From positions 1-64,000 of the forward strand of contig NZ_JBHYGG010000001.1 in the NCBI RefSeq assembly GCF_051859125.1: 64,000 nucleotides of DNA, given 5' to 3'. Position 1 is the stretch's first letter. Every line of letters starts with the position of its first letter. Below are positions 44,672-52,154 of the stretch, piece after piece. The notes beneath the pieces are model-generated. The model ran no database searches. It saw only the letters and a program-made list of their open reading frames with translations, and was not told where the DNA came from. The stretch is from Gemmata sp051859125. Its GTDB lineage: Bacteria > Planctomycetota > Planctomycetia > Gemmatales > Gemmataceae. A program made the position numbers and the translations under genes.

Positions 44672-44801
44672 GCGATGGTACGCGGGTGATGCGGATCGAG
44701 GTGGGATCGAAGACCGATCAGCCGAGACCCGCGGTTGAAATGACGTCTCGTTTGATCCTCTTGATCCCCGGCTTCGCTCCGCGTCATCCGCGTACCATCG
44801 C
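44672..44801. repeat. Dispersed inverted repeat at the end of the PHP gene
   Basis: Arms 44672-44695 and 44778-44801 pair over 24 positions with two G:T-type differences (GCGATGGTACGCGG / CCGCGTACCATCGC). The right arm overlaps the stop codon and last codons of the PHP gene. It also lies just after the DUF1501 stop. Confidence 0.7.
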
Positions 44802-45392
44802 TTTGCCTTTTCTTGCCTTGATGGCGGCGACGAGGTCGGCGTTCGTGCGGATGACGGCGTCGAAGTCGGTGTAGCAGCACCCCACCGTGTCGGGCTGGTG
44901 CGAGTCGCTGTTGCCGAGCTGGGCGAACTTCGGGTACTTCTTGAGCAACTCGGCGGCCCGGCGGCGCAGCTCGTCGTCCATGTTGTTCGACATCACCTCG
45001 ATGCCGTCGAGTTCCGCGTCCTGCTCGCGGACGAGCTTCTCGAACGGCTGGTTCCACCGGTTCGGGTGCGCCGCCACGCACGCGCCGCCCTGGCGGTGGA
45101 CCTCGCGGGTCAGCTCGCGCCACGCGGTCCCCCGCGGGAGCGCGAACGGGTCCGTGACCCCGTAGCACAGCACGTCGCCGCCCCGGCCGGTGACCTCGAC
45201 CCCGGCCAGGATCACGAGCCGCGGCTCGAACGCCCGCAGCTCGGCCAGCTCCGGCTCGGTCCACATGTGGTCGTGCTCGGTGATGACGATCCCGTCGAGG
45301 CCCGCGGCGGCCGCCGCCCGCACGAGGTCGAACGGGTCGCTCTGCGCGTCGTGCGAGTGCCGCCGGGTGTGCATGTGCAGGTCGAACTTCAT
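44784..45392 (-). CDS. PHP-domain phosphoesterase
   Basis: The product is 202 residues. The PHP metal-binding motifs are clear: DLHMHTRRHSHDA at the N-terminus, VITEHDHMW, ACVAAHPNRWNQP and GNSDSHQPDTVG. The family includes phosphatases and nucleases with two or three metal ions; the substrate is unknown. The frame is open upstream, but ATG 45392 just before DLHMH is the obvious start. The last residues (AMVRG) and stop codon fall inside a dispersed repeat. The region before the start is the suspicious poly-G/poly-C stretch, so the promoter cannot be judged. Confidence 0.88.
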   Translation of the reverse strand: MKFDLHMHTRRHSHDAQSDPFDLVRAAAAAGLDGIVITEHDHMWTEPELAELRAFEPRLVILAGVEVTGRGGDVLCYGVTDPFALPRGTAWRELTREVHRQGGACVAAHPNRWNQPFEKLVREQDAELDGIEVMSNNMDDELRRRAAELLKKYPKFAQLGNSDSHQPDTVGCCYTDFDAVIRTNADLVAAIKARKGKAMVRG

Positions 45393-45408
45393 CGTCGCCG
45401 GCCCCGAA

Positions 45409-45613
45409 AATGAGAAGCGGGCCCGCCCCGGCCGGGGGGGGGGGGCGTTTTTGCGGGGGGGGGACGGTATTAGGGGGCCGGGGGGGGGGGGCCACGTGTG
45501 GTGGGGTGGTGGGGAGGGCGGGGGGCGCGGGGTGGGCGGGGGCGGGGCTACCGTCCGCGCCCCCCCCCCCAAAACGCCCACCCCCCCCGCCCGGGGCCGG
45601 CCCGCTTCTCATT
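45409..45613. other. Low-complexity poly-G/poly-C stretch inside a 43-bp inverted repeat; probable artefact
   Basis: Arms 45409-45451 and 45571-45613 match as inverted copies at 40 of 43 positions. Between them the plus strand is poly-G rich on the left (12 G at 45434-45445, 9 G at 45455-45463, 12 G at 45480-45491) and C-rich on the right (11 C at 45560-45570). That mirror pattern is expected if reads from each side lost signal in a strong hairpin. Confidence 0.7.
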
Positions 45614-45626
45614 GTAGCCGTGCGGG

Positions 45627-46016
45627 TCACTTCTTCAGGGGCAGGGCGGCGGCGTACACGTTGTCGTCGGTCGGCTTCACCTCGAACGTGAGCGTGCTCC
45701 GGGCGTTGTACTCGGTCGGCACGTCGTTGGTGAACACGTGCTGGTTCATTTCCTTGTTGAACCCGAGGTCGCGCTGGTTGTAGACCTGGACCGACTTCGG
45801 CCCCGCGGTGGTGCGGGCCTCGAACCGGCCGTCGACGATCTTCGCCGAGGCCGGCGCCGCCTGCCCGGCGGGGTCGATGAAGTTGACGACGCCCGCCCCG
45901 ACGGGCTTGCCCTGCCACGTCACGGTGCCGGTGACCTTGTACACCCGCGGGCCGCCGTCCGAGCAGCCGGCCGCGAGGGCCGCGAGAAGACCCGCGGAGA
46001 CGACCCGACGGAGCAT
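45627..46016 (-). CDS. Small lipoprotein of DUF1559 partner type
   Basis: The product is 129 residues. A lipoprotein signal (LLAALAAGC, Cys at about 18) is followed by a beta-sandwich-like domain (YKVTGTVTWQGKPVGAGVVNFID), the carboxypeptidase-regulatory style seen in many planctomycete lipoproteins. Such a gene regularly follows a DUF1559 gene; here the gap is 10 nt. It is probably outer-membrane or periplasm facing. Function is unknown. Confidence 0.85.
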   Translation of the reverse strand: MLRRVVSAGLLAALAAGCSDGGPRVYKVTGTVTWQGKPVGAGVVNFIDPAGQAAPASAKIVDGRFEARTTAGPKSVQVYNQRDLGFNKEMNQHVFTNDVPTEYNARSTLTFEVKPTDDNVYAAALPLKK

Positions 46017-46026
46017 GGGCGCGCCC

Positions 46027-46980
46027 TCACCAGTTCCCGGCCGGCTCGCCGCCGTTGCGGCTGCCGATCGCCTTGAACACCGACGGGGTGATCCCGTTCG
46101 ACACGAACTTCGTGGACCCGTCGGCGAACGTCACGTTAACCCCGCCGAGGTGGTAGCTCCGGGCCAGGACGAAGATGTTGCTGCCGCCGTAGATGCACGG
46201 GGCCCGCGGGAGCGGGTTCACGTTGTTGCAGTAGTTGAACACGTCGGGGACCTGGGCGTTCGGCGGCTGCGTCGTGCTGAACGCCACGCCGCTGTGGGCC
46301 GGGTTGTAGTACCGGCCGCGGATGTCGTTGGCGCCCTCGTCCGGCACGAGGATCAGTTCGCTGACGAGCGCCGTGTTCGACGTTCCGTCGCCGACGTCGG
46401 TGAGCCGGGTCTTCGACAGGGCGTACAGCATCCCGTCGAGGCTCGCGCTCGCGGCGAGGCCCCCCTCGTTGAAGTACCCGCTGCTGGCGCACACCACGAA
46501 GTTGCCCGAGAAGCCCTGCGTCGGCTGGCCCCCGCCGCCCGCGAAGAACGTCTTCGTCTTCGGGCTGGTCGGGTCCGACGGGCACATCATCGTCGGCAGG
46601 ACCGTGCCCATGCCGCCGGGGAAGCTCAGCGCCGACGAGCCCGTGGTGTTGTCCATGTAGTCCACGAACTTCGCGTACAGCGCCTGCTGCTCGAGGTACG
46701 GGAGGGTGTCGTGCAGCCAGCACCGGCGGTCCTGCGAGTTGCCCGGGAACGTCGTCGTGTGCGTGCCGTCGATGTAGTTGTACGTCCCGTGCGGGAAGTG
46801 CCCCTTCGCGTCGTGGTGCCCGTGCAGCGCGATCGCGACCTGCCGCTGCCCGCTGGTACACTTCACCCGGGCGGCCGCCTCGCGTACCTTTTGAACGGCG
46901 GGGAGCAACAGGCCGATCAGGATCGCGATGATCGCGATCACCACCAGCAACTCAATGAGCGTAAACCCCGGGCGTTTCAT
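46027..46980 (-). CDS. DUF1559 pilin-like protein
   Basis: The product is 317 residues. It starts with a type IV pilin/pseudopilin signal (RPGFTLIELLVVIAIIAIL) with the conserved E at position +5 of the mature form, then LLPAVQKVREAAARVKC, a DUF1559 hallmark. The C-terminal H-X9-DG motif region appears as YHLGGVNVTFADGSTKFVSN. Planctomycetes carry many paralogues; they are thought to be exported, but the role is not settled. The start ATG 46980 fits the signal. Confidence 0.93.
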   Translation of the reverse strand: MKRPGFTLIELLVVIAIIAILIGLLLPAVQKVREAAARVKCTSGQRQVAIALHGHHDAKGHFPHGTYNYIDGTHTTTFPGNSQDRRCWLHDTLPYLEQQALYAKFVDYMDNTTGSSALSFPGGMGTVLPTMMCPSDPTSPKTKTFFAGGGGQPTQGFSGNFVVCASSGYFNEGGLAASASLDGMLYALSKTRLTDVGDGTSNTALVSELILVPDEGANDIRGRYYNPAHSGVAFSTTQPPNAQVPDVFNYCNNVNPLPRAPCIYGGSNIFVLARSYHLGGVNVTFADGSTKFVSNGITPSVFKAIGSRNGGEPAGNW

Positions 46981-47120
46981 GGCGGTCTTCCCCCTGGAGC
47001 CATACGATCTGATGTGACGATTCGACGGCACGCGGGAACCGTTGGACGATACCCCCTGCGTTTCGGTCCCGCAATCAATTTTCGCACATCCTTTCCACCT
47101 TTTTCCGAACGGGCTCCCGG

Positions 47121-48443
47121 ATGGCACCAGGTTCGACTCCCCGCGGGCACGCACGAGCGATCTGGGCGGCCGCCGTCGATGCCGTGCGCCCGGAGCCACT
47201 CGTTCAGGCGGCGCTCGCTGGCGATGAGCGGGTTCGCGCGGCCCGGCGCGTCGTCGTTGTCGGGGCCGGGAAGGCCGGTCCCGGAATGGCCGCCGGCCTC
47301 GAAGCGGCGCTCGCGGCGCACCTGGACCGCGTGGAGGGGCTAGTGAACGTGCCGGCGGGGATGTCGGCCCCGCTGAGGCGCGTGCGGCTGCACGCGGCGC
47401 GGCCGCAGGGGGTCAACGAGCCCCGGCCCAAGGGGGTGGCCGGGGTCGAGGAGATGCTGCGGTTGATCGAGTCGGCCGGTCCCGACGACGTGGCGGTGTG
47501 TCTCCTATCGGGCGGAGGGTCGGCCCTGCTGCCCGCCCCGGTCGCGGGCGTACCGCTGGCCGACAAGCTCGCGGTGACCAAGCTCCTGCACCGCTCGGGC
47601 GCGACCATCGACGAGATGAACTGCGTGCGCAAGCACCTGTCGCGGGTGAAGGGCGGGCGGCTCGCCGAGGCGTTCCGCGGCCAGCTCCTGCTGTCGCTCA
47701 TCGTCTCGGACGTGGTCGGCGACCCGCTCGACGTCATCGCGTCCGGCCCCACCAGTCCCGACCCGACGACCTTCGCCGAGGCGCAGGAAGTGATGCGGCG
47801 CTACGGGTTGCTCGCCGCCGCTCCCGCGAGCGTGGTGCGGCACCTGGAACGCGGGTGCGCGGGCGAAATCGCCGAGACGCCAAAAGTGGCCGCGGCGAAC
47901 GTCGAGAACCGCATCATCGGCAGCAACCGCGTGGCGCTCGACGCGGCCGGCCGGACGGCCGAGACGCTCGGTTACCGCGTCCTCGACCTGGGCGCGTTCG
48001 TGGAGGGCGAGACGCGGGCCGTCGCGACGGCGGTTGCGGGGGTGGTGCGGAGCATCCGGGCCGACGGCGCTCCGGTCGCCCCGCCGGCGTGCGTCCTGAT
48101 CGGCGGCGAGACGACGGTGACGCTCGGTGATAACCCGGGGAAGGGCGGTCGGAACCAGGAGTTCGTCCTGGCGGTGCTCGCGAAGCTCGGTGCGGCGGGA
48201 ATGCGTGGCGTCACGGTCCTGAGCGGCGGGACCGATGGCGAGGACGGCCCCACCGACGCCGCGGGCGCAGTTGCCGACGCCGAAACGCTCGCGCAATTAC
48301 TCCGCGGCGGCGTGTCAGTAACTGAACACCTCGCGGCGCACGACGCCTACCCGTGCTTCGAGCAGGTGGGGGCGCTGCTCACGCCCGGCCTCACGGGGAC
48401 CAACGTCATGGACGTCCGCGTCGTCCTTGTCGAAAAGGTGTGA
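47121..48443 (+). CDS. Glycerate 2-kinase (type 2, DUF4147/MOFRL)
   Basis: The product is 440 residues. It phosphorylates D-glycerate to 2-phosphoglycerate. Visible family stretches: VVVGAGKAGPGMAAGLE at about 44-60, VCLLSGGGSALL, NCVRKHLSRVKGG, LIVSDVVGDPLDVIASGPT, and in the MOFRL C-terminal domain GKGGRNQEFVLAVL and GTDGEDGPTDAAGA. Length is normal. The start ATG 47121 is divergent from the DUF1559 gene, with a 140-nt gap. Glycerate kinase can serve glyoxylate or serine-cycle C1 assimilation, but no other such gene is near. Confidence 0.93.
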   Translation: MAPGSTPRGHARAIWAAAVDAVRPEPLVQAALAGDERVRAARRVVVVGAGKAGPGMAAGLEAALAAHLDRVEGLVNVPAGMSAPLRRVRLHAARPQGVNEPRPKGVAGVEEMLRLIESAGPDDVAVCLLSGGGSALLPAPVAGVPLADKLAVTKLLHRSGATIDEMNCVRKHLSRVKGGRLAEAFRGQLLLSLIVSDVVGDPLDVIASGPTSPDPTTFAEAQEVMRRYGLLAAAPASVVRHLERGCAGEIAETPKVAAANVENRIIGSNRVALDAAGRTAETLGYRVLDLGAFVEGETRAVATAVAGVVRSIRADGAPVAPPACVLIGGETTVTLGDNPGKGGRNQEFVLAVLAKLGAAGMRGVTVLSGGTDGEDGPTDAAGAVADAETLAQLLRGGVSVTEHLAAHDAYPCFEQVGALLTPGLTGTNVMDVRVVLVEKV

Positions 48444-48986
48444 ACTTTTTGCAGCTCGACCACTCGGGTTGTAAATGCTACCGGTCAGAATCCCAGTCGC
48501 CGGGCCGTTTTTTCCTATTGACCAGATTGTCACGTCCCGCAGAGTCGGTGTCCGGCCACTGCGGACGCGAAATGTCCATTGGCACGCCGCTTGCTATTAC
48601 TTCTTTCGTTCTCGACTGGCACAGAGGTGAGAGGTCACCGGGGCCGGAAAGAGAAGAGGCACGGTGCGGACCGGAACCCGCACCAAGGGGCCGGTCGGCA
48701 GCGAGTGTGTCGGGAAGAGGCCGGATGAACCGGCCCAACCGACGGACCCGTTGCCGACCGGTCCTTGTCATTTCCCGATGCCGGCCGTCACCATCCGTGG
48801 CCGGGATACCCCTACCCCACATCAAACACACGACCGGTGCCGCCGGTACAACCCGCACTCCGGCGGGCCGCACTTCGTCGGGTTTCCATCTTCCCGGGCA
48901 ACGCGCGGGGGAGGGCACGCCGATAACTGTGGTACGCCCCCACGACGGGGCGGTTGACGGAAACCTAACCACGGAAGGATTTTACA
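48444..48986. other. Non-coding gap before a tiny lipoprotein gene
   Basis: No believable gene on either strand. The part around 48444-48620 is less GC-rich (GTGAACTTTTTGCAG, TTGACCAGATTGTC) and could hold a terminator remnant and promoters. No repeat longer than about 10 bp stands out. Confidence 0.45.
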
Positions 48987-49088
48987 ATGCGTAAGCTCAT
49001 CCTCGGCCTCTTCATCGCCGCCCTGACCATCAGCGGCGTGGCCGGCTGTAAGAGCGCGAGCGGCGGCTGCTCGTCCTGCGGCAAGTAA
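48987..49088 (+). CDS. 33-residue Cys-rich lipoprotein
   Basis: The peptide begins MRKLILGLFIAALTISGVAG and continues CKSASGGCSSCGK. The VAGC lipobox puts the lipid-carrying Cys at residue 21, leaving a mature part of only 13 residues with three Cys. A good ribosome site (GGAAGG) is 9 nt before the ATG. It is too short for standard gene finders. I infer it is real from the signal, the lipobox and the ribosome site. Possible roles are metal binding or a membrane entericidin-like peptide; neither is shown. Confidence 0.65.
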   Translation: MRKLILGLFIAALTISGVAGCKSASGGCSSCGK

Positions 49089-49182
49089 TGCCGCCCCACC
49101 GTCCGGAACTGCGGCCCCTCACCTCTCGCCGCGGTTCCGGACGCTCGCCCTTCTCGCGGATTCCCGCACTCCCTCCGGTGTA

Positions 49183-49491
49183 TCAGGTCAGCTCCGCCGG
49201 CAGCGGGCACGCGGCGTCGGCGCCGATCACCGTGGTCCACTCCCGCACGCGCCAGTTCATCACCAGTCCGTTGATCACGTACGGATCGCTCTTCGCGAAG
49301 GCTTCGGCCGGGGCCGCGGAGTCGCAGCGAAACAAAAGCACCGCTCCATCGATCGGGTTCGCGAACGCGCCGCCGAGCACGAGTTCGCCGCGGGCGACCG
49401 CGGCGCGGGCGTGCGCGAGGTGCGCGGCGCGGAACGGCTTGCGCCGCTCCGCGTAGTCCGGCACCGCGTCGTAGATCAGCAGGAAGTGCAT
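49183..49491 (-). CDS. YCII-related (YciI-like) protein
   Basis: The product is 102 residues, the normal size. The YCII fold shows as FLLIYDAVPDYAERRKPFRAAHLAHARAA, GELVLGGAFA, and a SDPYVINGLV segment. The conserved His (H24, in AAHLAHARAA) and the Asp of the DPY stretch fit the family's predicted active pair. The reaction in planctomycetes is unknown. The gene starts one base after the dehydrogenase stop (TGA-C-ATG), so it is translationally coupled to it. Confidence 0.88.
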   Translation of the reverse strand: MHFLLIYDAVPDYAERRKPFRAAHLAHARAAVARGELVLGGAFANPIDGAVLLFRCDSAAPAEAFAKSDPYVINGLVMNWRVREWTTVIGADAACPLPAELT

Positions 49492-49492
49492 G

Positions 49493-50251
49493 TCAGTACG
49501 TCGCGCGGCCGCCGGAGATGTCGAAGCAGAACCCGGTGGTGAAGCTGCAATCGGCGCTGCTCAGGAAGTGGACGAGCGCCGCGACCTCGTCGGGCTTGCC
49601 GGTGCGGCCGAGCGGGATCTTCGAGAGCATCATGTTGATCTGGTCCTGGCTGAGCTGGTCCAGGATCGGCGTCTGGATCACCGCCGGCGCGACGCTGTTC
49701 ACGCAGATGTCGCCCTTGCCGACGAGTTCCTTCGACAGCGACTTGGTCAGCGCGATCACCGCGGCCTTGCTGGCGGAGTAGGGGCCCATCTTCGGGTTCC
49801 CCTCCTTGCCGGCGATGCTGGCGATGTTCACGATCCGCCCGTACTTCCGCTCGATCATCGACGGCAGGACCGCCTTGCAGCACAGGACGAGCCCGGTCAC
49901 GTTGATGCCCAGAACGAACTCCCAGTCCTCGCGGACGCTCTCCCAGATCGGCACGTCGCGGCCCTTGCGGCTGGCGACGCCGGCGTTGTTCACGAGGACG
50001 TCCACGGGGCCGGCGGCCCGCGTCACCTCGGCGAACACCCGATCCAGGTCGGCTTCCTTGGTGAGGTCGCCGACCATCGGGACGCCGCCGATGTCCCTGG
50101 CGACGCGGTTGGCGTTGTCGGGATTCATGTCGAACACGCCGACTTTGGCACCCGCGCCGGCGAGCCGGCGGCAGATCGCTTCGCCGATCCCTTGACCGCC
50201 CCCCGTGACCACTGCTACCTTGCCATCAAGCCTGAAGAAGTTCGCGGACAT
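49493..50251 (-). CDS. Short-chain dehydrogenase/reductase
   Basis: The product is 252 residues. The NAD(P) loop TGGGQGIG is at 16-23, NNAG at 88-91, and the catalytic Ser-Tyr-Lys as S145, Y158 and K162 (GPYSASKAA). An acidic D41 after strand 2 (VGVFDMNP) suggests NAD preference. It resembles FabG-like and sugar or 3-hydroxy-acid dehydrogenases; the substrate cannot be named. It is the first gene of a two-gene unit with the YCII gene. Confidence 0.92.
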   Translation of the reverse strand: MSANFFRLDGKVAVVTGGGQGIGEAICRRLAGAGAKVGVFDMNPDNANRVARDIGGVPMVGDLTKEADLDRVFAEVTRAAGPVDVLVNNAGVASRKGRDVPIWESVREDWEFVLGINVTGLVLCCKAVLPSMIERKYGRIVNIASIAGKEGNPKMGPYSASKAAVIALTKSLSKELVGKGDICVNSVAPAVIQTPILDQLSQDQINMMLSKIPLGRTGKPDEVAALVHFLSSADCSFTTGFCFDISGGRATY

Positions 50252-50443
50252 CAGAATTGCCCCAGAAGAGGTTGTCGGTGGCAGACGTTGTAGGCGGTCC
50301 CGGCCGGAAGGCGAGTCGCGACCCGGCGTGGGCGGGAACACGTGCGGCCGAACGGCCCGGTTGTTCGCTCCGAACGGGTGGCAGCGGCTCTGTCAGATGA
50401 ACGGCGGCCGCCCACCGAGTCGGGAGTTCCCGACGAGAACGTA

Positions 50444-50473
50444 TTGTCAACCCGGGGCAGAGTTTTGCACAAT
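50444..50473 (+). promoter_or_regulatory. Candidate promoter of the NYN gene
   Basis: TTGTCA (50444-50449) and CACAAT (50468-50473) are separated by 18 nt in the otherwise GC-rich gap before the NYN gene. The ATG follows about 60 nt downstream. The match is fair only. Confidence 0.35.
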
Positions 50474-50533
50474 ACCCAGGCGGGCCTCCGGTCTCTGCCG
50501 GCGGCCCCCGCGCAACACACTGTCGGGGGCGGG

Positions 50534-52021
50534 ATGAAACCTCACCGCGTGGGGGAAGGCGAGCGGTCGCTGGCCGTGTTCATCGATTTCGAGAACATGG
50601 GGCTGGGCTTCAACGGCCGCCGCGACCGGTTCGAGATCAGCAAGGTTCTCGAGCGGCTCGTGGAAAAGGGCAAGATCGTCTGCAAAAAGGCGTACGCCGA
50701 CTGGTCGCGGTTCGGCGGGTACACCGGCGCGCTGCACGAGGCGGCCATCGAGTTGATCGAGATCCCGCGCCGCGGGATCACCGGCAAGAACTCGGCCGAC
50801 ATCCGACTGGTCGTGGACGCGATCGACCTCGCGTACAGCAAGGACCACATCGACACGTTCGTGATCGTGTCCGGCGACAGCGACTTCTCGCCGCTCGTCT
50901 CGAAGCTCAAGGAACTCGGCAAGCACGTCCTCGGCCTCGGCCTCGCCGACGCCACGTCGGCGCTGCTCCGCGACAACTGCGACGAGTTCATCTACTACGA
51001 GGACCTCGACCGCGCGCCGATCATCCCCGTGTCGGTGAACGACCAGATCCCGGAGAAGAAGCGGAAGGTGTTCGCGCTGCTCCTAGACTCGCTGCTGGCC
51101 CTCCGCCGCGAGAACAAGGAGGTCATCTACTCCTCGATGCTCAAGGACACGATCAAGCGGAAGAAGCCGTCGTTCAACGAGGAGTACTACGGCTACCGCA
51201 CCTTCAGCGAGCTGCTGGAGGACGCCCAGAAGGAAGGGCTGCTGGAGATCGACAAGCACAAGTCGAGCGGCATGTACGTCGTGACGCGGTTCGGCCTGGA
51301 ACTGCAGACCGGCGGCCCGACCGTGGTGTCGGTGGTCCGCAACGGGAACGACGGCCGCCGCGGCGACCCCCGGCCGGTGCCTCTCCCGGCCGCTCCCGTC
51401 CAGCCGCGCGCGGCACTTCCCCCCGCGGCGCGGACCCAGCCGCCCGAGAAGCGCGAGGACCGCCCGGAACCGGCCCCGACCCGTCCGGCCGCCCCGCCGG
51501 TGCAGCGGCCCGTTGCGCCGCCCCAGAAGCCGGCCGCCGCTCCGCCGGTCACGCGAGTCGCCGCCCCGCCGCGGCCGGCCGCACCCGCCGCGCCCGCGGA
51601 GCCGCCCACGCCCCCGCGTGGGAGCCGGACGCTCGGCCGCGCTCTGGTCGAAGACCTCGACGACCTCGACTTCGACGACGAGGTGCCGAGCTACGCGCCG
51701 GCCAAGCCCGTGCCGAAGCCCCAGCCCGCGAGCCCGCCCACCGCGGCGAAGAAGCCGCCCGAGCGCGCCCCCCGCAAGGCGGCGGCCCCGAAGCCGGCAC
51801 CTGTGGCGAAGGAGACCGCCCCGCCGAAGCCGGTTCCCGTAGCGAAGGTGAGCGCGCCGTCGAAGCCGGCCGCACGGGCTCCGAAGGCCGCAACCGCCGC
51901 CCCGGCGGCCGAGGTGCCGGCCCCGCCCCCGAAGCCGCAACCGAAGCCCGTTGCGCCCCCGAAGCCGGCCCCGCGGCCGGCGCTCGACGATGACGACTTC
52001 GGGGCCGGCATCGGCGACTGA
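50534..52021 (+). CDS. NYN-LOTUS (LabA-like) protein with Pro/Lys-rich tail
   Basis: The product is 495 residues. The NYN (PIN-like) nuclease domain at about 10-150 carries the acidic residues D18 (VFIDFENMG), D90 (KNSADIRLVVDA), D96, D116 and D118 (VSGDSDFSPLV). A LOTUS/OST-HTH-like RNA-binding domain lies at about 170-255 (VFALLLDSLLALRRENKEV...GMYVV). The last 230 residues are a disordered Pro/Ala/Lys tail. The fold suggests metal-dependent RNA cleavage or binding. It stands alone. Confidence 0.87.
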   Translation: MKPHRVGEGERSLAVFIDFENMGLGFNGRRDRFEISKVLERLVEKGKIVCKKAYADWSRFGGYTGALHEAAIELIEIPRRGITGKNSADIRLVVDAIDLAYSKDHIDTFVIVSGDSDFSPLVSKLKELGKHVLGLGLADATSALLRDNCDEFIYYEDLDRAPIIPVSVNDQIPEKKRKVFALLLDSLLALRRENKEVIYSSMLKDTIKRKKPSFNEEYYGYRTFSELLEDAQKEGLLEIDKHKSSGMYVVTRFGLELQTGGPTVVSVVRNGNDGRRGDPRPVPLPAAPVQPRAALPPAARTQPPEKREDRPEPAPTRPAAPPVQRPVAPPQKPAAAPPVTRVAAPPRPAAPAAPAEPPTPPRGSRTLGRALVEDLDDLDFDDEVPSYAPAKPVPKPQPASPPTAAKKPPERAPRKAAAPKPAPVAKETAPPKPVPVAKVSAPSKPAARAPKAATAAPAAEVPAPPPKPQPKPVAPPKPAPRPALDDDDFGAGIGD

Positions 52022-52154
52022 CCGCCCCACGCGGGGCGGCCCCGACCGCCCCGCGCCGGTGACCATTTCTCACCCACCGCACCCTGTCTTCGTCCGGGCG
52101 GCCGCGTACACTTCGCTGTACCCTTGCGCCCGCTTCGCACCGTGGAGCCGCCCC

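Noticed and set aside
45421..45605. Functional G-quadruplex element
   Set aside because: The mirror poly-G/poly-C layout inside inverted arms fits a read artefact better.
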